Counted from the first letter of the stretch, positions 52,170 to 61,750 are shown. The stretch: 64,000 nucleotides of DNA from JAGVJT01 sp964471225 (GCA_964471225.1 CAYYEZ010000026.1:71407-135406), one strand, 5' to 3'. Notes: generated by a model not told the origin, from the letters alone. Numbers and translations: made by a program.

Positions 52170-52908
52170 TACAACAAAACACGCGATTTATGGATTACAT
52201 GCGGTTGAAGCAGCAATGAATAATCCACTTCGAACTATACATATGTTGTATGTGAATCAAGAAAGGCAGGATAAGCGCATCGAAACGCTAATGAGTAAAG
52301 CTCATGCAAAGCATATTCCGCTCACCCTGTTGAGTAATCAGGCATTAAAAAAACAATTTCCGGAAATAAAACACCAAGGAATTGTTGCTATTTTGAACAG
52401 CACAACACATAGCGAAGCAGATCTTTCGGCATTACTCACATCAGATAAACCTTTGTTTATTTTGATTCTCGATGGTATTACCGATCCGCATAATTTAGGT
52501 GCATGCTTACGTACAGCAGATGCAGTGGGAGTTGATGTTGTCATCACACCAAAAGACAACAGCGCACCCGTGAATGCAACCGTCAGTAAAGTTGCGTGTG
52601 GAGCTGCAGAAACTGTGCCTGTGGTTCGCGTCACAAATCTTGCCAGAACATTAGACACGCTCAAAGCAGCAGGAGTCTGGCTTTATGGGGCAGCAGGAGA
52701 AGCAACTGACTCACTCTATGAGATGAATTTCACGGGCAGATCTGTCGCAATCCTGATGGGTGCAGAAGGAAAAGGACTAAGACGCCTCACTAAAGATTAC
52801 TGTGACGTCTTATTTTCCATTCCTATGCATGGCAATGTATCAAGCTTAAACGTTTCTGTTGCCACAGGCATTTCTCTATACGAAGTCATCCGTCAGCATC
52901 AGGCATAA
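52162..52908 (+). CDS. rlmB: 23S rRNA (guanosine2251-2'-O)-methyltransferase
   Basis: 248-residue SpoU-class methyltransferase. IYGLHAVEAA at the start (substrate-binding domain), then LDGITDPHNLGACLRTADA, MGAEGKGLRRL and IPMHGNVSSLNVSVATGI form the knotted SAM site. The rnr-rlmB order is that of E. coli. The 3' end overlaps argD by 10 nt. Confidence 0.96.
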   Translation: MTNTTKHAIYGLHAVEAAMNNPLRTIHMLYVNQERQDKRIETLMSKAHAKHIPLTLLSNQALKKQFPEIKHQGIVAILNSTTHSEADLSALLTSDKPLFILILDGITDPHNLGACLRTADAVGVDVVITPKDNSAPVNATVSKVACGAAETVPVVRVTNLARTLDTLKAAGVWLYGAAGEATDSLYEMNFTGRSVAILMGAEGKGLRRLTKDYCDVLFSIPMHGNVSSLNVSVATGISLYEVIRQHQA

Positions 52909-54059
52909 TACTCATTGATGGTTTTCACCAAACGATTGACTAGTTCTATCATATCTGACTCTTGCATAATCAATGGAGGAAGTAATCGAATCACCGAGTC
53001 AGCAGTGACGCTGAAAAGTAGACGATGCTTCAAGCCAACCAATCTCATATCAAGACAAGATTTATCCATCTCGATACCAACCATCAAGCCTTGACCACGA
53101 ATTTGACGAACATGAGGATGATCTCCCAATGAATCAAGCAAATGCTCTTTGAATTTTATTCCCAAAACACGTGCATGCTCACATAAGTTATCACGCTCAA
53201 TGACATCAAGAACCGCACTTGCTGCAGCACAAGCCAAAGGATTTCCACCAAAGGTTGAGCCATGATTACCAGGCTTAAATAGATTAACCGCACGATGACT
53301 CATGAGTGTTGCACCAATCGGAACCCCATTAGCCAAGCCTTTAGCTGTCGTCAGAATATCAGGCTGTATCCCTAATCCCATTGAGGCGTATAAAGAGCCA
53401 GTACGACCATTGCCTGTCTGAACTTCATCCATAACAAGCAACCAATCATTCGCTTCGCAAATTTTAGCAACTTCTCGCAAATAGGTCTCGTCACCCACAA
53501 TCACTCCGCCCTCACCTTGAATCGGCTCTAGCATGATTGCTGCGACATCATTACGATTATGTGCAATCGTATGAATTGCCTCCAAATCATTAAAAGGTGC
53601 ACGGACAAAACCACCGACTAAAGGCTCAAAACCAGCTTGAACCTTACGCCCACCTGACGCACTTAATGTCGCTAACGTCCGACCATGAAAAGCGCCACTC
53701 ATCACAATCGTTGCTGGCGACTCAATCCCTTTTTGATGCCCAAAAAGACGGACTAACTTCAATGCAGCTTCGTTAGCTTCAGCACCAGAGTTGCTGAAAA
53801 ATACTTGCGCCATTTTAGTCATTGAAGTCAACCGCTCTGCCAACGTCTCTTGAAGTGGAATATGAAACGTATTCGAGGTATGAAGTAATTTCTGTGCTTG
53901 CTCTTGAATCGCTCGCGTCACATCCGGGTGCGCATGTCCAAGATTACATACACCAATACCACTTAATGCATCAAGATATGCATCTTTACCCTCATAAAGC
54001 CATATTCCTTCCCCATGCGTAAAAGCAACTGGAAGTGGATTATAGGTTGTCACGTGCAC
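52899..54059 (-). CDS. argD: Acetylornithine/succinyl-diaminopimelate aminotransferase
   Basis: 386-residue class III PLP aminotransferase. GIGVCNLGHAHP, SNSGAEANEAALKLVR, GAFHGRTLATLSASG, VMDEVQTGNGRTG and catalytic Lys in TTAKGLANGVPIGA. ArgD acts in arginine synthesis and, in many bacteria, in lysine/diaminopimelate synthesis. No other arg genes are nearby. Confidence 0.92.
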   Translation of the reverse strand: MHVTTYNPLPVAFTHGEGIWLYEGKDAYLDALSGIGVCNLGHAHPDVTRAIQEQAQKLLHTSNTFHIPLQETLAERLTSMTKMAQVFFSNSGAEANEAALKLVRLFGHQKGIESPATIVMSGAFHGRTLATLSASGGRKVQAGFEPLVGGFVRAPFNDLEAIHTIAHNRNDVAAIMLEPIQGEGGVIVGDETYLREVAKICEANDWLLVMDEVQTGNGRTGSLYASMGLGIQPDILTTAKGLANGVPIGATLMSHRAVNLFKPGNHGSTFGGNPLACAAASAVLDVIERDNLCEHARVLGIKFKEHLLDSLGDHPHVRQIRGQGLMVGIEMDKSCLDMRLVGLKHRLLFSVTADSVIRLLPPLIMQESDMIELVNRLVKTINEYYA

Positions 54060-54068
54060 GATTGTTCC

Positions 54069-54650
54069 TCATGACTTGAAGTTAGACTCAACAAATGACC
54101 AATTGACTAAAGACCAGAAAGCTTTCACATAATCCGCACGCATATTACGATAATCAATATAGTAAGCGTGCTCCCAAACATCACACGTCAACAACGCCGT
54201 TAGCCCTGTTGTCATCGGTGTACCAGCATTGCTTGTACTTACAATTTTAAGCTGACCCTGCTCATCCTGGACCAACCAAGCCCAGCCAGAACCAAATGTA
54301 GTTAATGCTGTTTGTGTAAATTGTTCTTTAAACGCATCAAACGAACCAAAAGCCGCTTGAATCGCTGCTAACAATGCACCTGTCGGCTCACCACCCCCTT
54401 CTGGACTTAAGCAATGCCAATAAAAGGTGTGATTCCAAACTTGTGCGGCATTGTTAAACATACCGCCTGTAGATTTTTTGACAATTTCTTCAAGAGAAAA
54501 ACTGTCAAACTCGGTGTCTGCGATTAACTTATTTAGATTAACTACATAAGTATTGTGATGCTTTTCGTAGTGATACATCAGCGTTTCTGCAGAAATATGC
54601 GGCTCAAGCGCATTTTTTTCATAAGGTAAGGGAGGTAGCACAATTGACAC
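54069..54650 (-). CDS. sodB: Superoxide dismutase [Fe]
   Basis: 193 residues, the same as E. coli SodB, when started at GTG 54650 (GGAG 8 nt upstream). LPPLPYEKNALEPHISAET, metal ligands His in YHYEKHH, His in VWNHTFYW, Asp and His in DVWEHAYYID. The AAQVWNHTFYW context and Fe-type signatures favour iron. Cytoplasmic. Confidence 0.95.
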   Translation of the reverse strand: MSIVLPPLPYEKNALEPHISAETLMYHYEKHHNTYVVNLNKLIADTEFDSFSLEEIVKKSTGGMFNNAAQVWNHTFYWHCLSPEGGGEPTGALLAAIQAAFGSFDAFKEQFTQTALTTFGSGWAWLVQDEQGQLKIVSTSNAGTPMTTGLTALLTCDVWEHAYYIDYRNMRADYVKAFWSLVNWSFVESNFKS

Positions 54651-54769
54651 GTTGTTCTCCAAAATGAAATGATAAGATTGGGCTTAAGGATACCAACACC
54701 TGAAAAATAAAACAATTCATGAAAATATGATACACTGAGCAACTCACTCTGGCATACCCACTCAAGATC

Positions 54770-55798
54770 GTGACTCAAACACTAACACTTAGAAAGCCTG
54801 ATGATTGGCATGTTCACCTTCGAGACGAAGACTCGCTACAGCATACCGTGCCAGCAACGGCGCAATATTTTCAACGCGCACTCGTTATGCCCAATTTAAA
54901 GCCTGCACTCACAACAGTTTCATCGATTCTGTCTTATCGAGAGCGTATTTTAGCTGCCTGTCCAAATCAAAACTTTACACCGTACATGACACTTTATCTC
55001 AATGAAGAGGTGACGCCGGACACTCTTTTTAATGCTGCTCAACACGACTTTATCGTGGGCGCAAAACTTTATCCTGCAGGTGTCACGACCAATGCGGAGC
55101 AAGGTGCTCGCTCGATTCAGGCACTTTATCCTTGTTTTGACATTATGCAAAAGCAATCTCTTGTGCTTCAAATTCACGGGGAATGCCTCGATGGCGATAT
55201 TTTTGAGCGAGAAGCTTTATTCATTCGTAACAACTTAACTCAGATTATTAAAGATTTTCCTAAGCTTAGAATTGTACTGGAGCATATTTCAACACGTACC
55301 GCTGTCGATTTTGTGTTAGAAAGTCACGCTGAACTTAGCGCAACCATCACACCACATCACCTTCTCTACAATCGGAATCAACTTCTGGCAGACGGTCTGA
55401 AACCACATTATTATTGTCTACCCATTCTAAAGCGGGCAGAAGATCAAGCGGCTTTAATTCAAGCTGCAGTCAGTGGGAACCCTAAGTTTTTTGCAGGTAC
55501 CGACAGTGCACCACATGCTATCACAGCCAAGGAAAACGCATGCGGCTGTGCAGGCATCTATTCCGCACCCTTTGCCATTGCTTTATATGCACATGTTTTC
55601 GAGCAGCAGCAACAGTTAGATCGCTTAGACGATTTTCTCTCACGCTTTGGTGCAGATTTCTATCAAAAACCGCATAACACAGAGCTGATTACACTCAAAC
55701 GCACAGCACAAAAAGTACCGCTCACCCTTCCTTTTGGCCCGGCAAACGTTGTTCCTATTGCTGCAGGAGAAACTTTATCTTGGAGCGTTCATGTCTAA
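54770..55798 (+). CDS. pyrC: Dihydroorotase
   Basis: Third step of pyrimidine synthesis. 342 residues, class II dihydroorotase like E. coli PyrC. Metal-binding DDWHVHLRD, carbamylated Lys in GAKLYPAGVTTN, His in IHGE and LEHIS, Asp in GTDSAPH. Start is GTG 54770. Overlaps rnt by 8 nt. Confidence 0.96.
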   Translation: MTQTLTLRKPDDWHVHLRDEDSLQHTVPATAQYFQRALVMPNLKPALTTVSSILSYRERILAACPNQNFTPYMTLYLNEEVTPDTLFNAAQHDFIVGAKLYPAGVTTNAEQGARSIQALYPCFDIMQKQSLVLQIHGECLDGDIFEREALFIRNNLTQIIKDFPKLRIVLEHISTRTAVDFVLESHAELSATITPHHLLYNRNQLLADGLKPHYYCLPILKRAEDQAALIQAAVSGNPKFFAGTDSAPHAITAKENACGCAGIYSAPFAIALYAHVFEQQQQLDRLDDFLSRFGADFYQKPHNTELITLKRTAQKVPLTLPFGPANVVPIAAGETLSWSVHV

Positions 55799-56384
55799 AG
55801 CCATCAAAGAGCGATTTCGCGGTTATCTTCCTATTGTCGTTGACGTTGAAACAGCAGGTCTCGATCCTAGAAAACACGCGTTACTTGAAATCGGTATCAA
55901 TTTTATTCTAATGAATGAACAAGGCGAATTCGAGCCTGGGGAATCTTTGTGTGAACATATTTTACCCTTCGAGGGCGCAGAATTAGATCCTGCATCACTA
56001 GCTTTTAATCAAATCGATCCTTACCAACCACTCAGATTTGCTGTCGATGAAAAAATCGGCCTCGAGCGAATTTTCACGCCGATTCGCGAAGAGTTAAAAC
56101 GGACACAATGCCAACGAGCTGTTTTAGTCGGTCATAATGCATGGTTTGATTTGTTATTTTTAAACGAGGCTATCAAACGCACTCAACTGAAATCACCATT
56201 TCATGCATTCACATGCTTTGATACAGCAACGCTAAGTGGTGTCGTTTACGGTCAAACTGTGTTGGCAAAAGCAACTGCTGCAGCAAATATTACTTTTAGC
56301 TCTGAAGAAGCGCACTCAGCAGTGTATGACGCACAGAAAACAGCCGAGTTGTTCTGTAAAATTTTAAGTCGTGTTGGTGGTTAG
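55791..56384 (+). CDS. rnt: Ribonuclease T
   Basis: DEDDh exonuclease that trims 3' ends of tRNA and other stable RNA. 197 residues: FRGYLPIVVDVETAGLDP (DxE), VGHNAWFDLLFLN, and the last motif HSAVYDAQKTAELF (H and D). ATG 55791 with GGAG. A strong hairpin follows. Confidence 0.95.
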   Translation: MSKAIKERFRGYLPIVVDVETAGLDPRKHALLEIGINFILMNEQGEFEPGESLCEHILPFEGAELDPASLAFNQIDPYQPLRFAVDEKIGLERIFTPIREELKRTQCQRAVLVGHNAWFDLLFLNEAIKRTQLKSPFHAFTCFDTATLSGVVYGQTVLAKATAAANITFSSEEAHSAVYDAQKTAELFCKILSRVGG

Positions 56385-56392
56385 TCTTTAAC

Positions 56393-56431
56393 CTTGTCTT
56401 CACAGACCTTAACGGCAACTGTGAAGACAAG
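56393..56431. terminator. Terminator hairpin between rnt and ahpC
   Basis: cttgtcttcacag (56393-56405) and ctgtgaagacaag (56419-56431) form a perfect 13-bp stem with a 13-nt loop, followed by attttat on the plus strand. It separates two convergent genes. Confidence 0.7.
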
Positions 56432-56441
56432 ATTTTATAAA

Positions 56442-57047
56442 TTACAACGTCTTGGAATGCTCAGCGAGATAAGATGCTACTCCCTTAGGAGAGGCTTTCA
56501 TCCCTGCTTTTCCTTTTTGCCATCCAGCCGGGCAAACTTCACCGTGCTGATCGAAAAATTGTACGGCATCGATCACACGCAAAATTTCATCAACATTACG
56601 ACCAATAGGTAAGTCGTTCACGATTTGTGAGCGAACAACCCCATTGATATCAATGATAAATGCTCCACGTAAAGCAACACCGGCTACAGGATGTTCGACA
56701 CCATAAGACTTACATACCGCGTGAGTAATATCTGCAGCAAGCGTGTACTGCACAGGACCAATCCCACCTAGCTCCGTTGGCGTATTACGGTATGCATTAT
56801 GCGTAAAATGTGAATCAATCGACACAGCGACAACCTCGACATTACGCTCTTTGAATGCATGCATACGATGATCAACTGCAATTAATTCAGAAGGACAAAC
56901 AAATGTAAAATCTAAAGGGTAAAAGAATACCAAACCATATTTTCCCTTTAAGTGTTCATGTAGATTAAATTTATCCACAATTTCACCAGAACCGAGTACT
57001 GCTGGCACTGTAAAATCAGGTGCCTTAAGACCTACTAAAACGCTCAT
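56442..57047 (-). CDS. 2-Cys peroxiredoxin (AhpC/Prx1 type)
   Basis: 201 residues. Peroxidatic Cys in YPLDFTFVCPSE, resolving Cys in GEVCPAGW, GIGPVQYTLAAD and LRGAFIIDINGVVR. Reduces hydrogen and alkyl peroxides with thiol electrons. Start at ATG 57047 with GGAG. It follows grxD and is near sodB, so a small oxidative-stress group. Confidence 0.94.
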   Translation of the reverse strand: MSVLVGLKAPDFTVPAVLGSGEIVDKFNLHEHLKGKYGLVFFYPLDFTFVCPSELIAVDHRMHAFKERNVEVVAVSIDSHFTHNAYRNTPTELGGIGPVQYTLAADITHAVCKSYGVEHPVAGVALRGAFIIDINGVVRSQIVNDLPIGRNVDEILRVIDAVQFFDQHGEVCPAGWQKGKAGMKASPKGVASYLAEHSKTL

Positions 57048-57069
57048 ATTATTCTCCAATCAATCTAAA

Positions 57070-57384
57070 TTACTCTGCAATAGCTTCTCGTAACAATGGC
57101 TCAAGTTCACCTTGCTCATACATTTCAGCAATAATGTCCGAACCACCAATAAGCTCCCCATTCACATACAATTGTGGGAACGTGGGCCAATTGGCGACTT
57201 GTGGCAAAGTCTGTCTAATATCCGGATTTGCTAAAATATCAATATAAGCAAAATCTACACCACATGCATTGATACACTGCACAGCTCTCGCCGAAAAACC
57301 ACATTGCGGAAATTTCGGGCTACCCTTCATATAAAGAAGGATAGGGTTCTCTGTAATCTGTTGCTTAATTTGGGCGACGATATC
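57070..57384 (-). CDS. grxD: Monothiol glutaredoxin (Grx4 type)
   Basis: 104 residues. QQITENPILLYMKGSP, the CGFS active site in PQCGFSARAVQ, and NWPTFPQLYVNGELIGGSDI. CGFS glutaredoxins carry or deliver 2Fe-2S clusters. Start is taken as GTG 57384 because AGGAG precedes it by 6 nt and it matches the E. coli N-terminus; an ATG four codons earlier contains that Shine-Dalgarno. Gap to ahpC only 22 bp. Confidence 0.93.
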   Translation of the reverse strand, partial: DIVAQIKQQITENPILLYMKGSPKFPQCGFSARAVQCINACGVDFAYIDILANPDIRQTLPQVANWPTFPQLYVNGELIGGSDIIAEMYEQGELEPLLREAIAE

Positions 57385-57513
57385 CACGATACTCCTCATT
57401 TCATTCAATTTACCACGCTCAGTATACGTTATTTTCAATTATCCTTGAATAATTTCTTTTCAAGTTAAAAGAGATAAAGTATGATAAATTGAGCCTGGTT
57501 TTCCGAGGAAAGC

Positions 57514-57822
57514 ATGATTAAGTCGGAGCTTATTGAAACACTCGCGTCAGAAATAACGCATTTGCCTGAACAACAAGTTTCAGAGGCCATAAATTGCATT
57601 CTTGACACGATGGGACAAACCCTAATTGATGGTGGGCGAATCGAGATTCGCGGATTTGGTAGTTTTTCACTACGAGAAAAACCACCAAGGCACGCACACA
57701 ACCCCAAGACCGGTCAAAAAATCACAACACAAGCGCGATATTCCCCTCATTTTAAACCAGGGAAAGAGTTACGAGAACGTGTAACTCTATCGAGACAAAA
57801 ACACCCGCTTAAAGAAGAATAA
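57514..57822 (+). CDS. ihfB: Integration host factor beta subunit
   Basis: 102-residue HU/IHF-fold DNA-bending protein. IKSELIETLASE, RIEIRGFGSFSLREKPPR and NPKTGQKI match IHF-beta (GFGSFSL; PHFKPGKELRERV at the C-terminus). About eight extra residues, Lys/Glu-rich, extend the C-terminus. It is not beside rpsA as in many relatives. Confidence 0.93.
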   Translation: MIKSELIETLASEITHLPEQQVSEAINCILDTMGQTLIDGGRIEIRGFGSFSLREKPPRHAHNPKTGQKITTQARYSPHFKPGKELRERVTLSRQKHPLKEE

Positions 57823-57830
57823 GCGAACGA

Positions 57831-58397
57831 TTAAGTTGTTGGCAATGTTACGCCAGTCTGACCTTGATATTTGCCTTTTCTATCACGATAAGAAACTTCG
57901 CATACTTCTTGAGCCTCTAAGAAAATCATCTGCGCCACGCCTTCATTTGCATAAATTTTTGCAGGTAACGTTGTGGTGTTTGAAAACTCCAACGTCACAT
58001 GCCCCTCCCACTCAGGCTCAAGTGGAGTGACATTCACGATAATCCCACAACGTGCATAAGTTGATTTTCCCAAACAAATCGTCAGCACATTTCTAGGGAT
58101 TTTAAAATACTCGACTGTTCGGGCAAGCGCGAATGAGTTAGGCGGAATAATACACACATCCGACTTCACATCAATAAAACTACTCGAGTCAAAAGCTTTA
58201 GGATCAACCACTGCGGAGTTAATATTCGTAAAAACTTTAAACTCATTTGCACAACGCACATCGTAGCCATAGCTAGATACACCATACGAAATGATACGCC
58301 CTTGCTGATTTTCCCTCACTTGCTCTGATGAAAAAGGCGAAATCATATCGTGATCTAACGCCATATGTCGGATCCATTTATCACACTTAATTGACAT
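57831..58397 (-). CDS. dcd: dCTP deaminase
   Basis: 188 residues. SSYGYDVRCANEF, IIPPNSFALARTVEYF, STYARCGI and catalytic Glu in LEPEWEGHVTLEFSN. Deaminates dCTP to dUTP, feeding dTMP synthesis with thyA. Start ATG 58397 with AAGG; a longer frame from 58415 lacks one. Confidence 0.96.
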   Translation of the reverse strand: MSIKCDKWIRHMALDHDMISPFSSEQVRENQQGRIISYGVSSYGYDVRCANEFKVFTNINSAVVDPKAFDSSSFIDVKSDVCIIPPNSFALARTVEYFKIPRNVLTICLGKSTYARCGIIVNVTPLEPEWEGHVTLEFSNTTTLPAKIYANEGVAQMIFLEAQEVCEVSYRDRKGKYQGQTGVTLPTT

Positions 58398-58420
58398 CGC
58401 CTTATCCTTCTTCAATCGTA

Positions 58421-59998
58421 TTAGAAATATACACCTAATTGAAACAGAACAGTGTCTGATCCACCGCCTGTACCCACTGTATTTTGGTTTGTTACGCCTT
58501 GAGGAGCGGCACCATTAGCGTATTGATTTTTACCATAATCCATATCGTGTCGATACTCAATGCTCTCTATAGTATCACGCCATATAGAAATATTGTAAAC
58601 CGCATTCACACGCTGTTGTGGAACATTGAGCGCCAAAGCCTCTCGAGTCCATTGGTAACCAACACCGACCGATGAAGGTCTATTGAACGACATGAACGTC
58701 ACACCACCCTCTAGCTGAGCCGCTTGCGGTTGAGCACCTTGCCCATTAAAGCTCAAATCTTGAGCACGGAAAGGTTCTGTTGCAATCACCCACTCAGCCA
58801 TGATGTTATAACGGTCAAAACTAATGCTCGTATGCGCACCGAACCCTGGGGTTTTTCTTACATTTTCACTACCATTTGAAAGCGAACCAAATCCACCAAA
58901 AGTTGTTCCGGGGATCGACCCTGTGCGCTGCATACCACCGGCATTTGTCAGAGAGCTTACAAAGCTTCCGCCCACTTCACCAGCAAACTTACTTACAGTA
59001 AAAATATAGCCCAAGTTAGCACCACCTACACCTGAGCTTCCAAGCGTAGTATCTCCTGTAAATCCATAAATTGCAGCAAAAGGACCTGTTGGCGCTTGTG
59101 ACTTATATCCCAAAATAAAAGGTCTATTTTTAGTTCGCGAAATGAGCATTGGCAATGTCGGGCTAATCATCGATGTAGAGTATCGACCATAAGGAATATA
59201 AATTTGACCTGCGGTGAAATAAAACGGTGTACGATCTAGATCGCCAATGTTAACAAAACCCATATTCAAATTAAATGAAGAGTTCGCAATACGCTGTCCG
59301 CTATAAGCAGGCGGAGAAGCATCATACGCAATACCCATATAGGCTTGTACTTTATCATTCAGAGAGGCTGCAACATCTAGCTCATTTGCGCCCAACGTGA
59401 TGTCACCCTGAGCTGGACCAACATATTGACGACCAATCGTTGCCAACGGCTCTAATTTTCCACTGACAAGCACCACAGGTAAATTAGGCAAAGGGTAATC
59501 TAAACGATCAAAGGCACGATAAAGCCGACGACGCTGCTCCATCAACCGAATATCTCGGTTAATACTTGAAATGTTTACAATATAATCCGAACCGTCAAAC
59601 GAAGGACGCGAACCCAAATAAGGAGAGCTTACAACGGGCATCCCAGCAATGTACGTCACGATATTATTGTCTGCAATCAAAGCTGCAGGATAAAACTCTA
59701 ACTTTTCTGGATGCTTATCTAGAGAATGAACTTTTACAGCCGCATCATGTACACCTAATTTAGGCTCAACATGTGCATGAGGACCACGTTTGTTAATTTT
59801 TTTCGTAACAGCAGGCCCTTTCTCGTCTTTACTACGTGATGTGAGTGACTTATTGACTCTAGCAAGCTTTAATTGCAAGGCTTTTGTTTCCTCTTGCAAC
59901 TGATGGACTTGTTTTTCCAGATTTTGTTGGTCAGAAGTAGCGCAAATCTGAAAAGACAATAATGAGAGAATCAAGCAACTGATCGCCTTTCTTTTCAT
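58421..59998 (-). CDS. Outer-membrane porin, possibly LbtU-like
   Basis: 525 residues. Signal peptide ending QICA (about 20), a coiled-coil stretch QQNLEKQVHQLQEETKALQ, a Lys-rich linker, then an aromatic beta-strand-rich domain ending in a C-terminal Phe (QLGVYF), typical of outer-membrane barrels. The middle (FYFTAGQIYIPYGRYSTSMI) resembles the Legionella LbtU siderophore-porin/DUF3573 family. Ligand unknown. ATG 59998 after GGGGT. Confidence 0.65.
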   Translation of the reverse strand: MKRKAISCLILSLLSFQICATSDQQNLEKQVHQLQEETKALQLKLARVNKSLTSRSKDEKGPAVTKKINKRGPHAHVEPKLGVHDAAVKVHSLDKHPEKLEFYPAALIADNNIVTYIAGMPVVSSPYLGSRPSFDGSDYIVNISSINRDIRLMEQRRRLYRAFDRLDYPLPNLPVVLVSGKLEPLATIGRQYVGPAQGDITLGANELDVAASLNDKVQAYMGIAYDASPPAYSGQRIANSSFNLNMGFVNIGDLDRTPFYFTAGQIYIPYGRYSTSMISPTLPMLISRTKNRPFILGYKSQAPTGPFAAIYGFTGDTTLGSSGVGGANLGYIFTVSKFAGEVGGSFVSSLTNAGGMQRTGSIPGTTFGGFGSLSNGSENVRKTPGFGAHTSISFDRYNIMAEWVIATEPFRAQDLSFNGQGAQPQAAQLEGGVTFMSFNRPSSVGVGYQWTREALALNVPQQRVNAVYNISIWRDTIESIEYRHDMDYGKNQYANGAAPQGVTNQNTVGTGGGSDTVLFQLGVYF

Positions 59999-60031
59999 TC
60001 TATTCACCCCAATTATGTTGGTCAGGGCGGG

Positions 60032-60037
60032 ATTATA
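60032..60037 (-). promoter_or_regulatory. -10 element upstream of porin gene
   Basis: Perfect TATAAT on the minus strand, 34 nt before the ATG at 59998. The -35 position (tagttc, 17 nt away) is poor. Confidence 0.4.
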
Positions 60038-60221
60038 ACCATCCTTTTCGTAAAGAACTAGTAAACTTTTAGGATTTATTTCAAAACAAATTTTTTGTGA
60101 TATTCCACGATCTTTTTGTTTTAATTTGACGCAACAGGCTTCTTCCGAAACTCGCTGTGAAGAGTAATTCTCGAGGAAAAACAGCCCGCAAAACCGCAGT
60201 GAAAGCGCCTAAATATCAAAA

Positions 60222-60245
60222 AAAAACCGCCCTTAGGCGGTTTTT
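60222..60245 (-). terminator. Rho-independent terminator of the MOMP gene
   Basis: aaaaaccgcc and ggcggttttt flank a 4-nt loop (ctta). The 10-bp stem has a GC core and T-tracts on both strands, 21 bp after the MOMP stop. Confidence 0.85.
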
Positions 60246-60265
60246 AATTAAGACTCTGTTTGAAA

Positions 60266-61219
60266 TTAAGCAACGTTACCTAACCACTTCAAACCAAAGT
60301 AAAGACCTTGCAGACCGAAATCAGCATTCACAACATCAACACCTGTACTTAATTGAGAAGCTTGAGTATTGAAGTAGTTAATCCACATCCAACCTAAGTC
60401 TAGCGTCAAGTCACCTTGAGCCATTGCGTAGTCATACTTGATACCTAATTTTGCTTCCAACTCAGGCGCAATTACTGTTTGAGAGTTGCTACCATAAGTA
60501 GAGAAAGATGAAGTAGCTGACGCCAATGCAGCAGATTGGTTTGTCTTAGCAGTACCCACAAGAACAGCACCCGCACCATTCGCGTACACACCTAATCCAT
60601 TGCCCCAATCATAGCTCATATCTGCGCCTAAACGAGGACCAAAACCATTGAATGTTGGGTTAGCTGATATGCTAGTTGTGTAAGTTGTTCCGTTACCCAA
60701 AGCTAAAGAAACAGAATTCGCTGCGCGAGCATACTCTACACCACCGTGGAAACGAATGTTTTTGTTCTCACCAAAATCAACACGTTGACCGAACTCTAAG
60801 TTCACAGCATCCCATTTTGGATCTGAAGAAGCAGTACCAACTGTGTTAGCTGGCGTAGTTGTTAAAGGAAGAACTAATGCACCAGAAAGTGTTTTTGATG
60901 CAGAACGGTTCACGTGGTACCAGTTGAGATTTGCATCATTACCAGTATTGTAGTGGTATGACCCTTCAATCATGAATCCCCAAGCCCAATTGTTTGGATA
61001 ATTTACGAAATTACCATTTGGGTTTTGCGCAACATAGTTGTACGCACCACTTGTTGAAACAGGCTCAAGATATAAAGCACGAGCACCGAAATCCCACGCA
61101 GTACTTTCACATGGAACAGTCACATTCACAGCGCTGCAAACAGGACCCATAGAACCAGCAAAAGCAACACCACTACTTAAAGCGATTACTGCAACAACAG
61201 TTTTTTTCAAATTCAACAT
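60266..61219 (-). CDS. Legionella-type major outer membrane protein (MOMP)
   Basis: 317 residues. Signal peptide LKKTVVAVIALSSGVAFA, then GSMGPVCSAVNVTVPCEST with the paired Cys of Legionella_OMP proteins, AWDFGARALYLEP, and alternating strands to the end. Expected to be an abundant porin; in Legionella the relative is disulfide-linked and aids attachment. Strong promoter, GGAGAG Shine-Dalgarno, and an intrinsic terminator suggest high expression. ATG 61219 chosen over an in-frame GTG. Confidence 0.9.
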   Translation of the reverse strand: MLNLKKTVVAVIALSSGVAFAGSMGPVCSAVNVTVPCESTAWDFGARALYLEPVSTSGAYNYVAQNPNGNFVNYPNNWAWGFMIEGSYHYNTGNDANLNWYHVNRSASKTLSGALVLPLTTTPANTVGTASSDPKWDAVNLEFGQRVDFGENKNIRFHGGVEYARAANSVSLALGNGTTYTTSISANPTFNGFGPRLGADMSYDWGNGLGVYANGAGAVLVGTAKTNQSAALASATSSFSTYGSNSQTVIAPELEAKLGIKYDYAMAQGDLTLDLGWMWINYFNTQASQLSTGVDVVNADFGLQGLYFGLKWLGNVA

Positions 61220-61282
61220 ACTTCTCTCCACTTTTTTATTTTATCTTCCGAAGGTAAAGCAAAAAACTATTCACCAGTGCCG

Positions 61283-61311
61283 ATTATTTAGCTCTCAACA
61301 TCTGTTGTCAA
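61283..61311 (-). promoter_or_regulatory. Sigma70 promoter of MOMP gene
   Basis: On the minus strand TTGACA (61311-61306), 17-nt spacer, AATAAT (61288-61283). The leader is about 60 nt. Confidence 0.7.
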
Positions 61312-61722
61312 GACACTTCTTCTTTTTTATCGACAAAAAATTAGTGCTATAGTTGTAATTTAATCGATTTGAATTACAACTGCTGATTTTCAGAAAGAGT
61401 CATGTAATGATCAGCGCTTGAGCCGTGCGTATTATCATCTGACTTTATGTTTTCAGATGAAACAGGGGTTTAAAAGAGGAGGCAAGTCTGCGGACACGTA
61501 CGTTTATTAGCTCTGTCAGTCCGGATGGATAAACGCGTTGGCTATTCAGAAGAAATATCAAAGATCAAAATGCAGTGACTTTTTACATCACCATACTTTG
61601 CTTTCTCAAAAACCGAGGAGGAGAAGAAAACATCAAGTAATAACTCAGCTTTATCTGTAGTACTTATGCTGAGCATTTTTGAGGAGAGTCGAAACAAACC
61701 CCAATTATCAATCGAGAAGGCT
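61312..61722. other. Gene-poor region with dyads upstream of repeat-protein gene
   Basis: About 410 bases without a convincing gene. It holds a perfect 9-bp dyad gttgtaatt/aattacaac (61352-61360, 61372-61380), a second dyad gctgat/atcagc (61382-61387, 61410-61415), and a hairpin catctga/tcagatg near 61436-61459. The box tagtgctata at 61342 recurs at 61738, where it forms the -10 of the repeat gene. A structured leader RNA, a small RNA or decayed mobile DNA are all possible; I cannot choose. Confidence 0.35.
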
Positions 61723-61750
61723 TTGTTTTTTAATCACATAGTGCTATAAT
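61723..61750 (+). promoter_or_regulatory. Sigma70 promoter of repeat-protein gene
   Basis: TTGTTT (61723-61728), 16-nt spacer, perfect TATAAT (61745-61750), 33 nt before the ATG at 61784. Confidence 0.65.

Noticed and set aside
60157..60372. Lys-rich 71-codon frame resembling a small histone-like protein
   Set aside because: It begins with GTG without a Shine-Dalgarno, runs through the MOMP terminator and continues antisense into the MOMP gene; probably chance.
61518..61529. FMN riboswitch 3' segment (agtccggatgga)
   Set aside because: The 5' conserved parts of the RFN element are missing and no riboflavin gene follows.
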